NCBI GenBank assembly: GCA_003326205.1
Contig: LWTK01000036.1
Span: 558,001-622,000, forward strand
From: Nostoc sp. ATCC 43529
GTDB taxonomy: Bacteria; Cyanobacteriota; Cyanobacteriia; Cyanobacteriales; Nostocaceae
Length of the DNA: 64,000 bases
Direction of reading: 5' to 3'
Positions 23,101-31,950 of the stretch are shown in pieces; position 1 is the stretch's first letter; each line of letters opens with the position of its first letter. A model generated the notes under the pieces. The model did no database searches. It saw only the letters and a list, made by a program, of their open reading frames with translations, and was not told the origin of the DNA. Both the position numbers and the translations under genes were made by a program.

Positions 23101-25950
23101 GGAATCGTTAATGGCTACATCTTCAAACAACAGTTGTGGATTTTCATCAAAGGAACCGAACAAATCATCTGACTGTGCTTGGGATAATTCTGAAGTTTCT
23201 AGAGTTGATAGTTCGCCCACCAAATCATCTGGAATCTCCATCTGAATATAGGTGGAATCATTAATGGCTACATCCTCAAACAACAGTTGTGGATTTTCAT
23301 CAAAAGAACCGAACAAATCATCTGACTGTGCTTGGGATAATTCTGAAGTTTCTAGAGCCGATAGTTCGCCCACCACATCATCTGGCATCTCCATCTGAAT
23401 ATAGGTGGAATCGTTAATGGCTACATCTTCAAACAACAATTGTGGATTTTCATCAAAGGAACTAAGTTCTAGTTCTGAAGATGTTTGAGTAGAATTAACA
23501 GCAGCTATGTCAGGGGACTGATTAGTAAATTCTGGAATGAAATCTACAGCTTCTGGTTGTTGCGATAAGCTATGAATTTCCTCTTCTATAGGATACTGTG
23601 TGAACAATGGCACTGATTCTTCTAATGTCGCTGCTGACGCTGGAAGACTCGCTAACACTTCGCTATCGTTAATTTCAGGGAAAATCGTTGAATTTCCTGG
23701 TGCTAATTCTTCAAATAAATCATCTCCGGCATCTGTTGATAATATCAGATCTACTTGTTCTTCATTCTCTAAATTCTGATCAATATCTTCTATATCTAAA
23801 CTGCTGATATCAGAAGCTGTAGATTGTTGAATAACAGTAAAAATATCATCATCGTTAGGAGTAAATAAATTGTGTTCTAATAGATTTTCTACATTTTGTT
23901 CAACTAAAGGATCGAATTCGTCTTCTAATTTTTCTGTAGTTTCCTGGCTCCAGAAGTTGCTCAAATCATTTTCTATTGGAGAGACTTCAGGTGTATCTAT
24001 CGAGGATATATTAAATAAATCAGCAATTTCTGAATCGCTTGTAGGCAGTACTAAATCTTCTTCTGTGTCACCAAATAGATTATCTAAAGGCAAACCTGTT
24101 TGCTGGGATAATTCTATGTAGTCACTAGGGGTAATTTCTTCTACCCAATTTTTATTTTCAGTTTCTAAAAATAAGTTATCAAGAGCGTTTTCTTGGTTGC
24201 TGGATAGTTCTACACTGGCAAAGGCGTCATTTTCTGGTTGAGTTACTTCTTTTGGAATCAATAGTTCGCGATCGCCATCTAGTGTCAGTGCTAACAAATC
24301 TGCAACTACATCATTTTCATCGCTACTATTTGTGACAATTTCCTCAATTGTTTGTTCTGTAAATTCTGGTAAAATTGTCTCAGAATCTAAATCTAAATCG
24401 AGTTCGTTGATATCGTTCAACTCTAAATTTGTGGCAAAAATTTGCTGATTTCGTGGTTCTGGACTTTCTTTTTCTAGGAAATTGTCACCAAATAACAGAG
24501 ATAAATCTTCTGTTTTAGCAGTGTTTGTGGTCTGCTGTTCATTGCTGGCATCATCATCAAATGAAAGGAAATCTGATAAATCGCCATCAGAATCTTCAGT
24601 TTCACTGCTAGTAAGATCGATTCCCAATTCATCAGTAGAAGTAATCTCTAAATTTTCTTCTTGTTGCCAAGGTTCATCTAAATCAGGAGTTTCGCCTTCA
24701 AATAAATCGGCAAGGGTATTTAATTCAGCTATTCCTACCTCTGGCCCGTTGGGGTCAAGATTCTTGCTGATTGGATGTACTTCCTCGTGTGGAGTGAAAG
24801 TAAAGTTAGCCTCAGTTGCAGCGTTTGGTGATGTTTGCTGTAACTCAAAAGAAGCGCGATCGCTAGTATCTGCTTCTAAATTCAGTTCTGCAATTGGCTC
24901 AGATAAGTTAGTTATCGCTAACTGTTCTACATCCTCAGTTTCTTTAACAATTGACTCCGACGCCGACTGTTCGCCAACTAAATCAGGGGTAATTTGTAAC
25001 AACTCAATTTCTGCAAAGTTCAACAGTGCTTCTAGTTGTTGACTAATTGCAATTTCAGCTTCTTTACCTTGCAGAACTAATTCTTGAGCTTGCTTGATTT
25101 CGGTAATGACGATTTTAGCTAAAGTTAGATAAGTATTTTCAGGATTGGCGATCGCACTTGCCGCCGCTTGACACAAACCGCACCACTTGGACAAATTCCA
25201 ACCCTCGCCAAGTTTCACTAACTGATGACAGCATTCCTGGAGGTTTTGCCGAGTTGAAGATGTTGTTGTCTGCTTAAACAATTGCAACATTTCCCGCAGT
25301 GTTTGTAGCACCTGGGTTTGAAACTCGCTCCAATCACGATTTTCTTTGGCGCTGGCTGAAGATAATACCTCTTGGGGTGCTACAGCGAAGGATATTTCTG
25401 ATTCCTGATGCCCATCTTCTGCCAAACTGGGAATATCTCGCCGCAGGAAAAGTTCTGTCAGTGTGGAGACATTCTCCACAGAACCCCCATGTTCCGTTGC
25501 AGATGAACCGACTACTCCACTGTTTCCTTGTTCTACAAGTTGTTCTAGATGCTCATTGAGCCACTGAAACACAGGCTCAGTTTCTGACATCAATGTATTA
25601 GCTGTCTCTTCAGAAAGACCATATGGGCCGCTCAAATGCTCTAACAGCGCTTTCAGGGTATCAGATACACCGAGGAATAAAGACTCTAACTTTTGGTCAA
25701 TCTGAACCGGATGTTCTTTAAGAACCTTGAAACAATCTTCCAGACGGTGGGATGTATGCTGGATGCTAGTCAATCCAAGCATTGCCGCTCCTCCTTTGAT
25801 GGAGTGAGCCGCCCGGAAGACTTCGCTAATCATTTCCGGGTCGTTAAGGGTACTTTCTAGATTCAGCAACCCCTGTTCAATTGTATTCAGGTGATCCCTG
25901 GCTTCTTCAATAAAGTAACCTAAAATCCGCTGTTGTTGTTCCGGCAGCAT
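20131..25950 (-). CDS. hmpE: CheA-type hybrid histidine kinase HmpE (Hpt-kinase-CheW-REC)
   Basis: 1939 residues. It has an Hpt domain at 1-105 with phospho-His49 in HSIKGG. A very long acidic, low-complexity linker (about 330-1270) includes five near-identical 51-residue repeats (about 830-1072). A dimerisation helix (about 1300) leads to HATPase boxes: N-box NNAIAHGIE, G-boxes DDGAGID and GRGVGMDVV (about 1500-1600). A CheW-like domain starts near 1647 and a C-terminal REC at about 1815 has phospho-Asp near 1864 (CDIEMP). It receives signals from the MCP HmpD through HmpC and phosphorylates HmpB and HmpA. It is the last gene of the hmpABCDE cluster, separated from hmpD by an STRR. Confidence 0.93.
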   Translation of the reverse strand: MLPEQQQRILGYFIEEARDHLNTIEQGLLNLESTLNDPEMISEVFRAAHSIKGGAAMLGLTSIQHTSHRLEDCFKVLKEHPVQIDQKLESLFLGVSDTLKALLEHLSGPYGLSEETANTLMSETEPVFQWLNEHLEQLVEQGNSGVVGSSATEHGGSVENVSTLTELFLRRDIPSLAEDGHQESEISFAVAPQEVLSSASAKENRDWSEFQTQVLQTLREMLQLFKQTTTSSTRQNLQECCHQLVKLGEGWNLSKWCGLCQAAASAIANPENTYLTLAKIVITEIKQAQELVLQGKEAEIAISQQLEALLNFAEIELLQITPDLVGEQSASESIVKETEDVEQLAITNLSEPIAELNLEADTSDRASFELQQTSPNAATEANFTFTPHEEVHPISKNLDPNGPEVGIAELNTLADLFEGETPDLDEPWQQEENLEITSTDELGIDLTSSETEDSDGDLSDFLSFDDDASNEQQTTNTAKTEDLSLLFGDNFLEKESPEPRNQQIFATNLELNDINELDLDLDSETILPEFTEQTIEEIVTNSSDENDVVADLLALTLDGDRELLIPKEVTQPENDAFASVELSSNQENALDNLFLETENKNWVEEITPSDYIELSQQTGLPLDNLFGDTEEDLVLPTSDSEIADLFNISSIDTPEVSPIENDLSNFWSQETTEKLEDEFDPLVEQNVENLLEHNLFTPNDDDIFTVIQQSTASDISSLDIEDIDQNLENEEQVDLILSTDAGDDLFEELAPGNSTIFPEINDSEVLASLPASAATLEESVPLFTQYPIEEEIHSLSQQPEAVDFIPEFTNQSPDIAAVNSTQTSSELELSSFDENPQLLFEDVAINDSTYIQMEMPDDVVGELSALETSELSQAQSDDLFGSFDENPQLLFEDVAINDSTYIQMEIPDDLVGELSTLETSELSQAQSDDLFGSFDENPQLLFEDVAINDSTYIQMEIPDDFVGELSALETSELSQAQSDDLFGSFDENPQLLFEDVAINDSTYIQMEMPDDLVGELSALETSELSQAQSDDLFGSFDENPQMLFEDVAINDSTYIQMEMPDDLVGELSALETSTFLETNLEVLDTENNNLETAFDFAANTDLESAELSFTNNLLFTEAPLLEAELEVKAGTIDSSTVNELTQTIISESQETDENLEANLLNLGETSENAIALTEELTETETVEEVAPEDEFANLEALLGEELAPVPKAKEMPEVDFAALEELLGTDKNEAAASSNVYDGLSQRQPLTQPVSAKTPTPAARVDEFSDLEKLLAEADQTISHSALAKPNTNKTPRPSTRRTARFEETMKVPVKQLDDMSNLVGELVVNRNTLEQDHERLRQSLDNLLIQVQQLSDVGARMQELYERSLLEASLLAGRKAKESGVNSQDSNSDRGFSELEMDRFTPFHTLSQQMIERIVRVRESASDIDFVTEETERVARQFRQVTTQLQEGLTRARMVPFAQTIDRWRRGVRDNAIKCGKQVELVIEGGDTLIDKMILDHLSDPLTHMLNNAIAHGIETPEQRQAAGKPPVGIITIRAFHQGNQTVISVGDDGAGIDPARVKAKAVKIGMITEAQAKTMSRLEVYDLLFQSGFSIKDQADEISGRGVGMDVVRSAISEIRGTVNTDSAIGKGTTFTIRLPLTLSICKALCCVSDRARIAFPMDGVEDTLDIPVKNIQHNTNGQSFISWRDTLLPFRPLKELLTFNRQISRGNVYGGNRDDDMVSVVVVRSGNTLIALQIDLVLSEQEIVIKQFEGPAPKPIGVAGATVLGDGRIMPIADVLEIIDIFQGRISTQISGSSWQQKSTPTDIPAAKIDPTVLIVDDSITVRELLSLTFNKAGYRVEQARDGQEAWDKLRSGLPCDIVFCDIEMPRCDGLELLSRIQKDSNLNHLPIAMLTSRGADKHRQMAVQLGASGYFTKPYLEEALLEAASRMLKGEKLVS
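22733..23459. repeat. 153-bp tandem repeat within hmpE, about 4.8 copies
   Basis: Copies begin at 22733, 22886, 23039, 23192 and 23345 with an exact 153-bp period, the last being partial. They differ by only a few bases and encode a 51-residue acidic unit (SFDENPQLLFEDVAINDS...). High DNA identity suggests recent expansion by slippage or unequal crossing over, in frame. Confidence 0.95.
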
Positions 25951-25960
25951 AGTTTTTTAG

Positions 25961-26052
25961 TCAAGAGTCATTAGTCATTAGTCATTGGTCAAACAGGTCA
26001 TTGGTCATTAGTCATTGGTCATTAGCAAATAACGAAGGACGAATGACGAATG
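25961..26052. repeat. STRR between hmpD and hmpE
   Basis: Units TCATTAG and TCATTGG, then related ACGAATG units, fill the gap between the hmpE start and the hmpD stop. They may affect coupling of the two genes. Confidence 0.85.
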
Positions 26053-26057
26053 ACAAT

Positions 26058-29000
26058 TTATCTACTTTCAAGGGTTTCCACTCGGAAACGTTCCACGGAG
26101 GCAATTAAGTCGCGGGATACGCCTACTAGGTGTTGTAAGGCACCGGAAACTCGCTGTGCTTCCTGGGAGGTTTCTTGGGCTGTGAGTTCTACCGATTGCA
26201 TTACGTGAGCAACAGCGCGGGATGTCTCCGTCTGTTCCACAGTGTCGCTGGTGATAGAACGCACCAAGATATCGATGCGATTCGCCACTTGAATGATATT
26301 TTCGAGCGATCGCTTGGCTTCTTCTGCCAATTTTGTACCTTTAATTACTTGTTGTGTGCCTTCTTCCATCGCGGTCATTACGGAGCCTGTTTCGCTTTGG
26401 ATTTGCATCACAATTTGTTCAATTTCTTTCAAGGATTTGGCAGATTTGTCTGCTAACTGGCGCACTTCATCTGCTACAATTGCAAACCCACGTCCCGCTT
26501 CTCCCGCCCTTGCCGCCTCAATACTGGCGTTGAGTGCCAACAAGTTTGTTCTGGAAGCAATCTGAGAAATCAACGCCACAATTTTAGAAATTTCTTGGGA
26601 AGATTCCGCCAACCGCTTCACTTTTCGAGTTGTTTCGGCAACGGTTTCGCGGATTTCTAAAATCCCCGCCACAGTATTTTCTACTGCTTCGCCACCCTTG
26701 AGAGCGATCGTACTGGCATCGCGGGCGACGGTTTCGGCTTCCCGCGCCGCCTCTGCTACCCGCTGAATCGAGTCGGTCATCACCTGTACAGAATTGAGCG
26801 TCACTGCCAACTCTTCTGCTTGCCGCAAAGCATCACTAGATAAGGCTCTAGCAAAGGTTTCTGAGTTGGTTGCACCTTTTGTCACTTCCTTGGCTGCCAC
26901 TTTTACCTGTTGGACAATATCCCGCAGGTTTTGAATTGTCAGGTTAAAGGCGTCAGCTACGGCTCCCAGTACGTCGGCTGTGACTTCAGCTTGCACCGTT
27001 AAATCGCCTCTGGCTGCTCCTTCCACATCGTCCAACAACCGAATTACCTGGCGTTGCAGATTTTCCTTGGCTTCCTCTTGTTCGTCAGCTTTGCGTTGGG
27101 CTTCATTTGTGGTCGTGAAAATTATTCGCGCCATTTCATTAAAGCCACTGGCTAAATGCCCCAATTCATCTTCCGAATACACCGTGGCTTGAGCATTCAG
27201 ATTTCCTTGACTTACAGCGTCAAACTGAGCTTGCAAATCCTTGGTTGTGCGCCGAATTTGCTTGAGTGTGATATTTCCCATGAAGCCTGCGGTAGCAAAA
27301 CCCGTCAGCCCAGCCGCTAGTGCCATTGCCCAACCTGTATTCCGCACACTTTCCCTTTGTTGGGCTGGAGAAAACGTAGTAGCAACAAAGCTAACTGTGG
27401 CTACAACAAGTGCTGAGGCAATACCCACAGTCCCAGCAATTAACCATTGCTTCCTTTGTATGGGGGCATTTTCTAACGGTGCTAACCAGCCTTGCTCGAC
27501 GCTGACATTGGGTTCTACCTTCGAGACCTCTGCTTGGGTAAAGGCTGGAACTGGTTCGTGCGAACCAGTGATTGTAAATAGTTCCTCTTCCCGATCTGCT
27601 GTAGTACTTGGAAAAGCCTCCAGGATTTGAGCGCGTCCAGTACCACTGGTTTCTGCTGCGGCAGAATGCATCGCCACATCAGCAAAATCAGAATCTCCTT
27701 CGATGAGATCAAACCCTGGAATATTGCCTAAATCATCAAATTCCTCAAAATCATCTAAAAATTCTATATTGCTCTTAGAATTTTCTCGATTCATTATATT
27801 GTTTGGTTCTTCATCAGAGTCAAAGCTCTCTGAACCAAAGGCAGACTCAAATGCCTGGATATCAAAACTTTCATCGTCATCAAAGCTATTTTTATCTAAG
27901 AATTCAACTGATTTAAACTGCTTTTTATCCGAAATGAAATTGTCGTCACTAGGCGAAGAATTATCAGAAAAATTTGGTTGAAATTTTGATTCTGTGTCCA
28001 AGTCTTTTTGTTCCAACCAATTCTTTGCTTTATTTGGTGATGAATTCTCTTGGGTGTTATGTTCTAAGCTATTGTTTGGAAATCGATTGTTCGGTTTTTC
28101 TTCAGCAATTAAGACAGTTTCATCTGCAAAATGATGCCGCTCAAGTTCTAAACTTTCAACACTATAATCTTGCGGTTGGGACTCACTTAAAAACTCGGCA
28201 AAATTATCGTTAGTATTACCAATTGGTGAGGTAGAATTTGAAGAATAGTTATGATTGTTAATAGCTGAGTTTTCGTTAGTGGAATTTATTTCATTTTCTG
28301 TAAAATGATTACTCACTAATGATTCTTCCAGACTTTCTTGGGAGCTATCTTCTTGCCAAAAAGCAGGTAACTCTAATTCGGCTTCTTCCTTCAAACTATT
28401 GCTATTCGACTCTTGTTCCTCTAATTCTTCATTTAAGGCAAAAGGATCTTCCCCAAAATTTATAGAAGAATCTGATATGTCTTCTGTTCCAATATTGCCT
28501 TCTGTGGGTATATCAAATGGATTATTTGAAGATCGTTCTTCAACTGTATTCACAGTTTGTTGAGCATCTTCAAAAAAGTTTAAATCCAGATTTTGGCTGT
28601 CAAATTCCTCACTCGCAGGCAAATCTTCCAATTCTTCTTCGGTATATGCCAGCGGATCGGACATCTCTAGGGAATTTATTTGCTCTTGCCTTGCAGATGT
28701 ATCAAGCTGACCACCAAACGACTCTAGATATTGATTGATATTCTCAATTCCATTATTGGCAAAACCAATAATTTCTGGGTCGTCAGTCAAGTCTAATACC
28801 TGCTGATATTCTTGTTTTGCAACATCATACTGCTGCAAAACGTAGTAGATGTGACCCCTTAATAAATGGGAGTTTGGGTCATTTGGTAGACTTTGCACCA
28901 CTTGGTCAACTAAAGTGGCGGCAACGTCGTAATTCCTTTGAACATAGGCGGTCATCGCCTGTTGATATGTTGGCTCGTAATCATCAATACTTGCTGCCAT
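26058..29000 (-). CDS. hmpD: Methyl-accepting chemotaxis protein HmpD (PilJ-like)
   Basis: 980 residues from the ATG at 29000, chosen because GGAGGAGGAA directly precedes it and it lies 15 bases beyond the hmpC stop; a GTG at 29072 would overlap hmpC. The N-terminus is a TPR-like module (about 10-80). A long acidic Asn/Ser linker follows to about 480, then two TM helices (about 510-535 and 550-575), a HAMP and a second HAMP-like segment (about 580-710). The MCP signalling hairpin has its tip near 807-850 ([20 protein letters not shown]). There is no GAF photosensor, so it is not a PixJ/PtxD-type phototaxis receptor. It should sense an unknown cue and control HmpE. Confidence 0.93.
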   Translation of the reverse strand: MAASIDDYEPTYQQAMTAYVQRNYDVAATLVDQVVQSLPNDPNSHLLRGHIYYVLQQYDVAKQEYQQVLDLTDDPEIIGFANNGIENINQYLESFGGQLDTSARQEQINSLEMSDPLAYTEEELEDLPASEEFDSQNLDLNFFEDAQQTVNTVEERSSNNPFDIPTEGNIGTEDISDSSINFGEDPFALNEELEEQESNSNSLKEEAELELPAFWQEDSSQESLEESLVSNHFTENEINSTNENSAINNHNYSSNSTSPIGNTNDNFAEFLSESQPQDYSVESLELERHHFADETVLIAEEKPNNRFPNNSLEHNTQENSSPNKAKNWLEQKDLDTESKFQPNFSDNSSPSDDNFISDKKQFKSVEFLDKNSFDDDESFDIQAFESAFGSESFDSDEEPNNIMNRENSKSNIEFLDDFEEFDDLGNIPGFDLIEGDSDFADVAMHSAAAETSGTGRAQILEAFPSTTADREEELFTITGSHEPVPAFTQAEVSKVEPNVSVEQGWLAPLENAPIQRKQWLIAGTVGIASALVVATVSFVATTFSPAQQRESVRNTGWAMALAAGLTGFATAGFMGNITLKQIRRTTKDLQAQFDAVSQGNLNAQATVYSEDELGHLASGFNEMARIIFTTTNEAQRKADEQEEAKENLQRQVIRLLDDVEGAARGDLTVQAEVTADVLGAVADAFNLTIQNLRDIVQQVKVAAKEVTKGATNSETFARALSSDALRQAEELAVTLNSVQVMTDSIQRVAEAAREAETVARDASTIALKGGEAVENTVAGILEIRETVAETTRKVKRLAESSQEISKIVALISQIASRTNLLALNASIEAARAGEAGRGFAIVADEVRQLADKSAKSLKEIEQIVMQIQSETGSVMTAMEEGTQQVIKGTKLAEEAKRSLENIIQVANRIDILVRSITSDTVEQTETSRAVAHVMQSVELTAQETSQEAQRVSGALQHLVGVSRDLIASVERFRVETLESR

Positions 29001-29014
29001 TTCCTCCTCCAATT

Positions 29015-29545
29015 TCATCCTGCCCATCGCGCACTCCGTAAAATAGCCGTTTGATCGAGCAGTCGTAGACACTGATTATTTTTAGCACCTAATACCCACT
29101 CGCCACGTAAAAAAGGGGCCATAGTATCTGGAACACTCGTTGGTGGCATGAGATTCTGGACATCCAGCCAGTCCATACCACCGATTTCCTCCACTGCTAA
29201 ACCCACTATTGTGTCTTGTTCTTCAATGGCAATTACTGGAATTTCAGCTTTATCCGTGTTTAATGCACTTGGTTCACCTAAAAATTGACCCAAATCAGCC
29301 ACCCAAATAACTCGACCTCGTAAATTTAGAGTACCCAAAAGTAAAGGAGAAGCATTAGGAATCGGGGTGATTCTATCAGGACTTAGTTCGATTACTTCCC
29401 GGATGCCAGTTGCTTGTAGTGCAAACTCCTGATGCGAGGGAATGTAAAACCTCAAATGTAACTCACCTTCAGGACTTTCTACTTGTAATTCTGGTCGGAA
29501 ATGATCTTGACCACTGCCACTTAAAAAGTCCGGTTTGCTGACCAT
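29015..29545 (-). CDS. hmpC: CheW-like adaptor HmpC
   Basis: 176 residues with one CheW domain (about 28-165): [43 protein letters not shown] and GLAVEEIGG are the typical strands. CheW bridges the MCP and the CheA kinase. It is 13 bases downstream of hmpB and followed closely by hmpD, so it is part of one transcript. A purine-rich GAGGATAAGGA site precedes the ATG. Confidence 0.92.
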   Translation of the reverse strand: MVSKPDFLSGSGQDHFRPELQVESPEGELHLRFYIPSHQEFALQATGIREVIELSPDRITPIPNASPLLLGTLNLRGRVIWVADLGQFLGEPSALNTDKAEIPVIAIEEQDTIVGLAVEEIGGMDWLDVQNLMPPTSVPDTMAPFLRGEWVLGAKNNQCLRLLDQTAILRSARWAG

Positions 29546-29558
29546 ATTGCTTTTATCC

Positions 29559-29924
29559 TTATCCTCGCAGCAGTTGTTTGACTGTTCCTACCAACTCGGT
29601 TGGTTGAAATGGTTTGGCAATGTAGGCGTCTGCACCTTGTTTCATGCCCCAGTAGCGATCAAATTCTTCGCCTTTGGAAGAACACATAACCACAGGGACA
29701 TTTTGGGTTTTTGGATCTGACTTTAACCGCCGACAAACTTCGTACCCATTCATCCGGGGCATGACAATATCCAATACCACTAAATCGGGAGGTGCTACTT
29801 GAATTGCCTCCAATGCTTCTAATCCGTCACTGGCATGGGTGACTGTTAGTCCAGTTGCTTTCAGGAGATCTGTAATCATCTCTCTTTGCGCGATACTGTC
29901 TTCTACAATCAGAACTGTACTCAT
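29559..29924 (-). CDS. hmpB: CheY-like response regulator HmpB
   Basis: A stand-alone receiver domain of 121 residues: acidic pair near Asp9 (VEDS), phospho-Asp52 in VVLDIVMP, conserved Ser/Thr region CSSKGE at 81-86, and Lys104 in AKPF. It has no output domain, so it works like PilH/CheY by protein contact, probably with the pilus motor. AGGAGGT lies about 10 bases before the ATG. It is second in the hmp cluster. Confidence 0.93.
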   Translation of the reverse strand: MSTVLIVEDSIAQREMITDLLKATGLTVTHASDGLEALEAIQVAPPDLVVLDIVMPRMNGYEVCRRLKSDPKTQNVPVVMCSSKGEEFDRYWGMKQGADAYIAKPFQPTELVGTVKQLLRG

Positions 29925-30196
29925 AAGTGTCTATCTACCTCCTGATGTAACGTTCCTATTTGGAACATTCCCTGATTCCCCCGCAAGTATTAACTGTATA
30001 AATTAAATTTAGCTTTTCACTAATTTCCTAGATATTGAGGTTTCACTGGGTTGGCTCATTCTGTGATAACATCTTTTACCTCATCTTTTAGTAGATCCAC
30101 AAGTAATGGATGGGGAGATGGGGAAGTGTGGGAACAGAGGGGGAAAAATTTCTTCCCCATCCTCCCACACCTCCCAATGCCCCATGCCCATTTTCA
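29925..30196. other. Gap between hmpA and hmpB with an imperfect hairpin repeat
   Basis: 272 bases containing a G-rich run (GATGGGGAGATGGGGAAGTGTGGG, about 30109-30131) and its C-rich inverse (about 30157-30180). This could attenuate transcription from hmpA into hmpB, or hmpB may have its own promoter here. Confidence 0.5.
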
Positions 30197-31372
30197 TTAG
30201 TTATTGATATATTTCCCTACAAGCATTAGTAATTCATTGTCTGTAAATGGTTTAGTTAAATAATCTGTTGCGCCGACCATGCTAGCTTTGACTCGATCGA
30301 TAAATCCATCTTTACCCGTAAGCATGATAATCGGTGTGAGCCGAAATGCTGTTGAGTGTCGCAGCATAGCGCAAACCTCGTAGCCTTCTAATTCCGACAT
30401 AGCAATGTCGCATAAAATTAAATCTGGTTTAAGTTGAAAAACCAGAGCGATCGCTTCTAGGGGATTAGTAAGAACGATCGCTTCATAACCTTGTGCTTGT
30501 AAGATGGAATTTATAGTCTCACCGATGGCGATCGCATCGTCAATACATACTATCCGCCCCCTGTTTTTTTTATTCAATTCTGAGTTTTCAGTGTCAATCT
30601 CCGGTTGGTTTGTCGCTGAATATACTAACTGAAGCCAACTCTGTTGCACATATGGATATATTGCCTTAGCAACTGTCAAAATGTCTCGGTTGAGATAACG
30701 AGCCAGTTGACGCAGGGATGTTTTACCATCAGCCCAATGTTGTAGTTTATTGACCGTTGCTGCTGGTAAGGATGAGTGTGTCTGAACTTTGTCAGATAGT
30801 ACCAGTAATTGTTCGGGAGACTGAATGTGCGGATAAAGTTGCTTCCATTCTTGCACCTGCTTGGTAATTTTTGTCACAAATTGAGCAATCTCAAAAGTGT
30901 TTAATTGTGGGGCAAGCGCCGCACTTTGACGGAAAATGAAATTACCTTGATGTAAGCTCAGCAAGTCAAATAAAGTTTCATGCACCAAGCCCTGGATAAT
31001 ACTAGCTGCTATCTTGGGGCTGATAATATTCTGTTCTAATAGTGCCCAAAGATACGCATACTCTGGGGCGTCAGTTGATGATAGGGAAGCAATTTGTTTG
31101 TCAGCAAGTCGCATCTCAACTCGGTAATGACGTAAATAATCGCTAATCCTGGATAAACTACTTTCCCCTTGTTGGCAATAGATGATTTGACCATTGACAA
31201 AGAAAACGAACCAAGACTGTTGTTTAGAGGGATATTTACTATTTTTGTCTCCACCAGATTTGTTGTTATGGTAATAGCTATGAGCTTCTACCCATAGTTG
31301 CCCAGTTCGTTGTCCCAACTCAATTAGTTGCAAAATACTGCAAATATCAATTTCATTTAAATTTCCTTGCAT
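30197..31372 (-). CDS. hmpA: PatA-like response regulator HmpA (DUF4388 + REC)
   Basis: 391 residues. The N-terminal PatA-type domain (about 1-250) begins MQGNLNEIDICSILQLIELG and includes the GQLWVE and WFVFFVNGQIIYC strands of DUF4388. The C-terminal receiver (about 272-391) has Asp278-279 (CIDDA), phospho-Asp322 (LCDIAM) and a conserved Lys in YLTKPF. PatA/PixG-like regulators head the chemotaxis-like operons of cyanobacteria. It is the first gene of hmpABCDE and divergent from hmpF. GAGGAG lies about 13 bases before the ATG. Confidence 0.9.
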   Translation of the reverse strand: MQGNLNEIDICSILQLIELGQRTGQLWVEAHSYYHNNKSGGDKNSKYPSKQQSWFVFFVNGQIIYCQQGESSLSRISDYLRHYRVEMRLADKQIASLSSTDAPEYAYLWALLEQNIISPKIAASIIQGLVHETLFDLLSLHQGNFIFRQSAALAPQLNTFEIAQFVTKITKQVQEWKQLYPHIQSPEQLLVLSDKVQTHSSLPAATVNKLQHWADGKTSLRQLARYLNRDILTVAKAIYPYVQQSWLQLVYSATNQPEIDTENSELNKKNRGRIVCIDDAIAIGETINSILQAQGYEAIVLTNPLEAIALVFQLKPDLILCDIAMSELEGYEVCAMLRHSTAFRLTPIIMLTGKDGFIDRVKASMVGATDYLTKPFTDNELLMLVGKYINN

Positions 31373-31950
31373 TGAGCTAAAAATTACTCCTCATGGTGGC
31401 GTTTATATTATTTGTGAATTGTGTCTGTTAATCAATTTTGGATTTTAGATTTTGGATTCAAATAGATCATTTTGGGTAGGGACTTGAGAATTTGAAATTT
31501 TGAATTTGTGGGGAGCTACTGCGGTGAATGGGTCTCCCGACTTGAGCGGACTGGCATCAAATGGTATCAGAGTATGTAGCTTTTTTCTTTGTACCACTTG
31601 GTGGAAGCAAGCTACGCATGACGTTCCGTAGGAAAGGAGTACTGAAGTAATTTTTAGTCTAAAATCTAAAATCTAAAATCTAAAATCGGCACAGCTATAA
31701 ACCTTAATCTTTCGTAATACACTTTGACAAAGCTAGTGTTAACACGGAAGTCATCATCACTGTCATCAGTACAAAATATAAAGGCGCGGTCAAGTCGCTT
31801 CTATAAGTATCAAGACGTAACATCTCGCGTCTATAAATAGTTTTGTCTGTTTTGTTTCCGTCAACTTCGGTTCAGTGAAACAAGTTAACAGAATTATCTC
31901 AGGTATATCTCAAAACACGAAATTTAAGTGCATCAATAAGGACTAACAGT
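31373..31950. promoter_or_regulatory. Divergent hmpA/hmpF regulatory region with STRRs
   Basis: The 578-bp spacer holds the promoters of both divergent transcripts. It contains TTTTGGATTTTAGATTTTGG units at about 31433-31459 and AAAATCT heptamers at 31658-31687. I cannot place a sigma-factor promoter with confidence. In Nostoc punctiforme hmp genes are hormogonium-induced; the same control is assumed here. Confidence 0.6.

Noticed and set aside
26058..31372. Assignment as the pix/ptx phototaxis operon
   Set aside because: The MCP lacks the GAF chromophore domains of PixJ/PtxD, and hmpF is divergent next door, which fits hmp.
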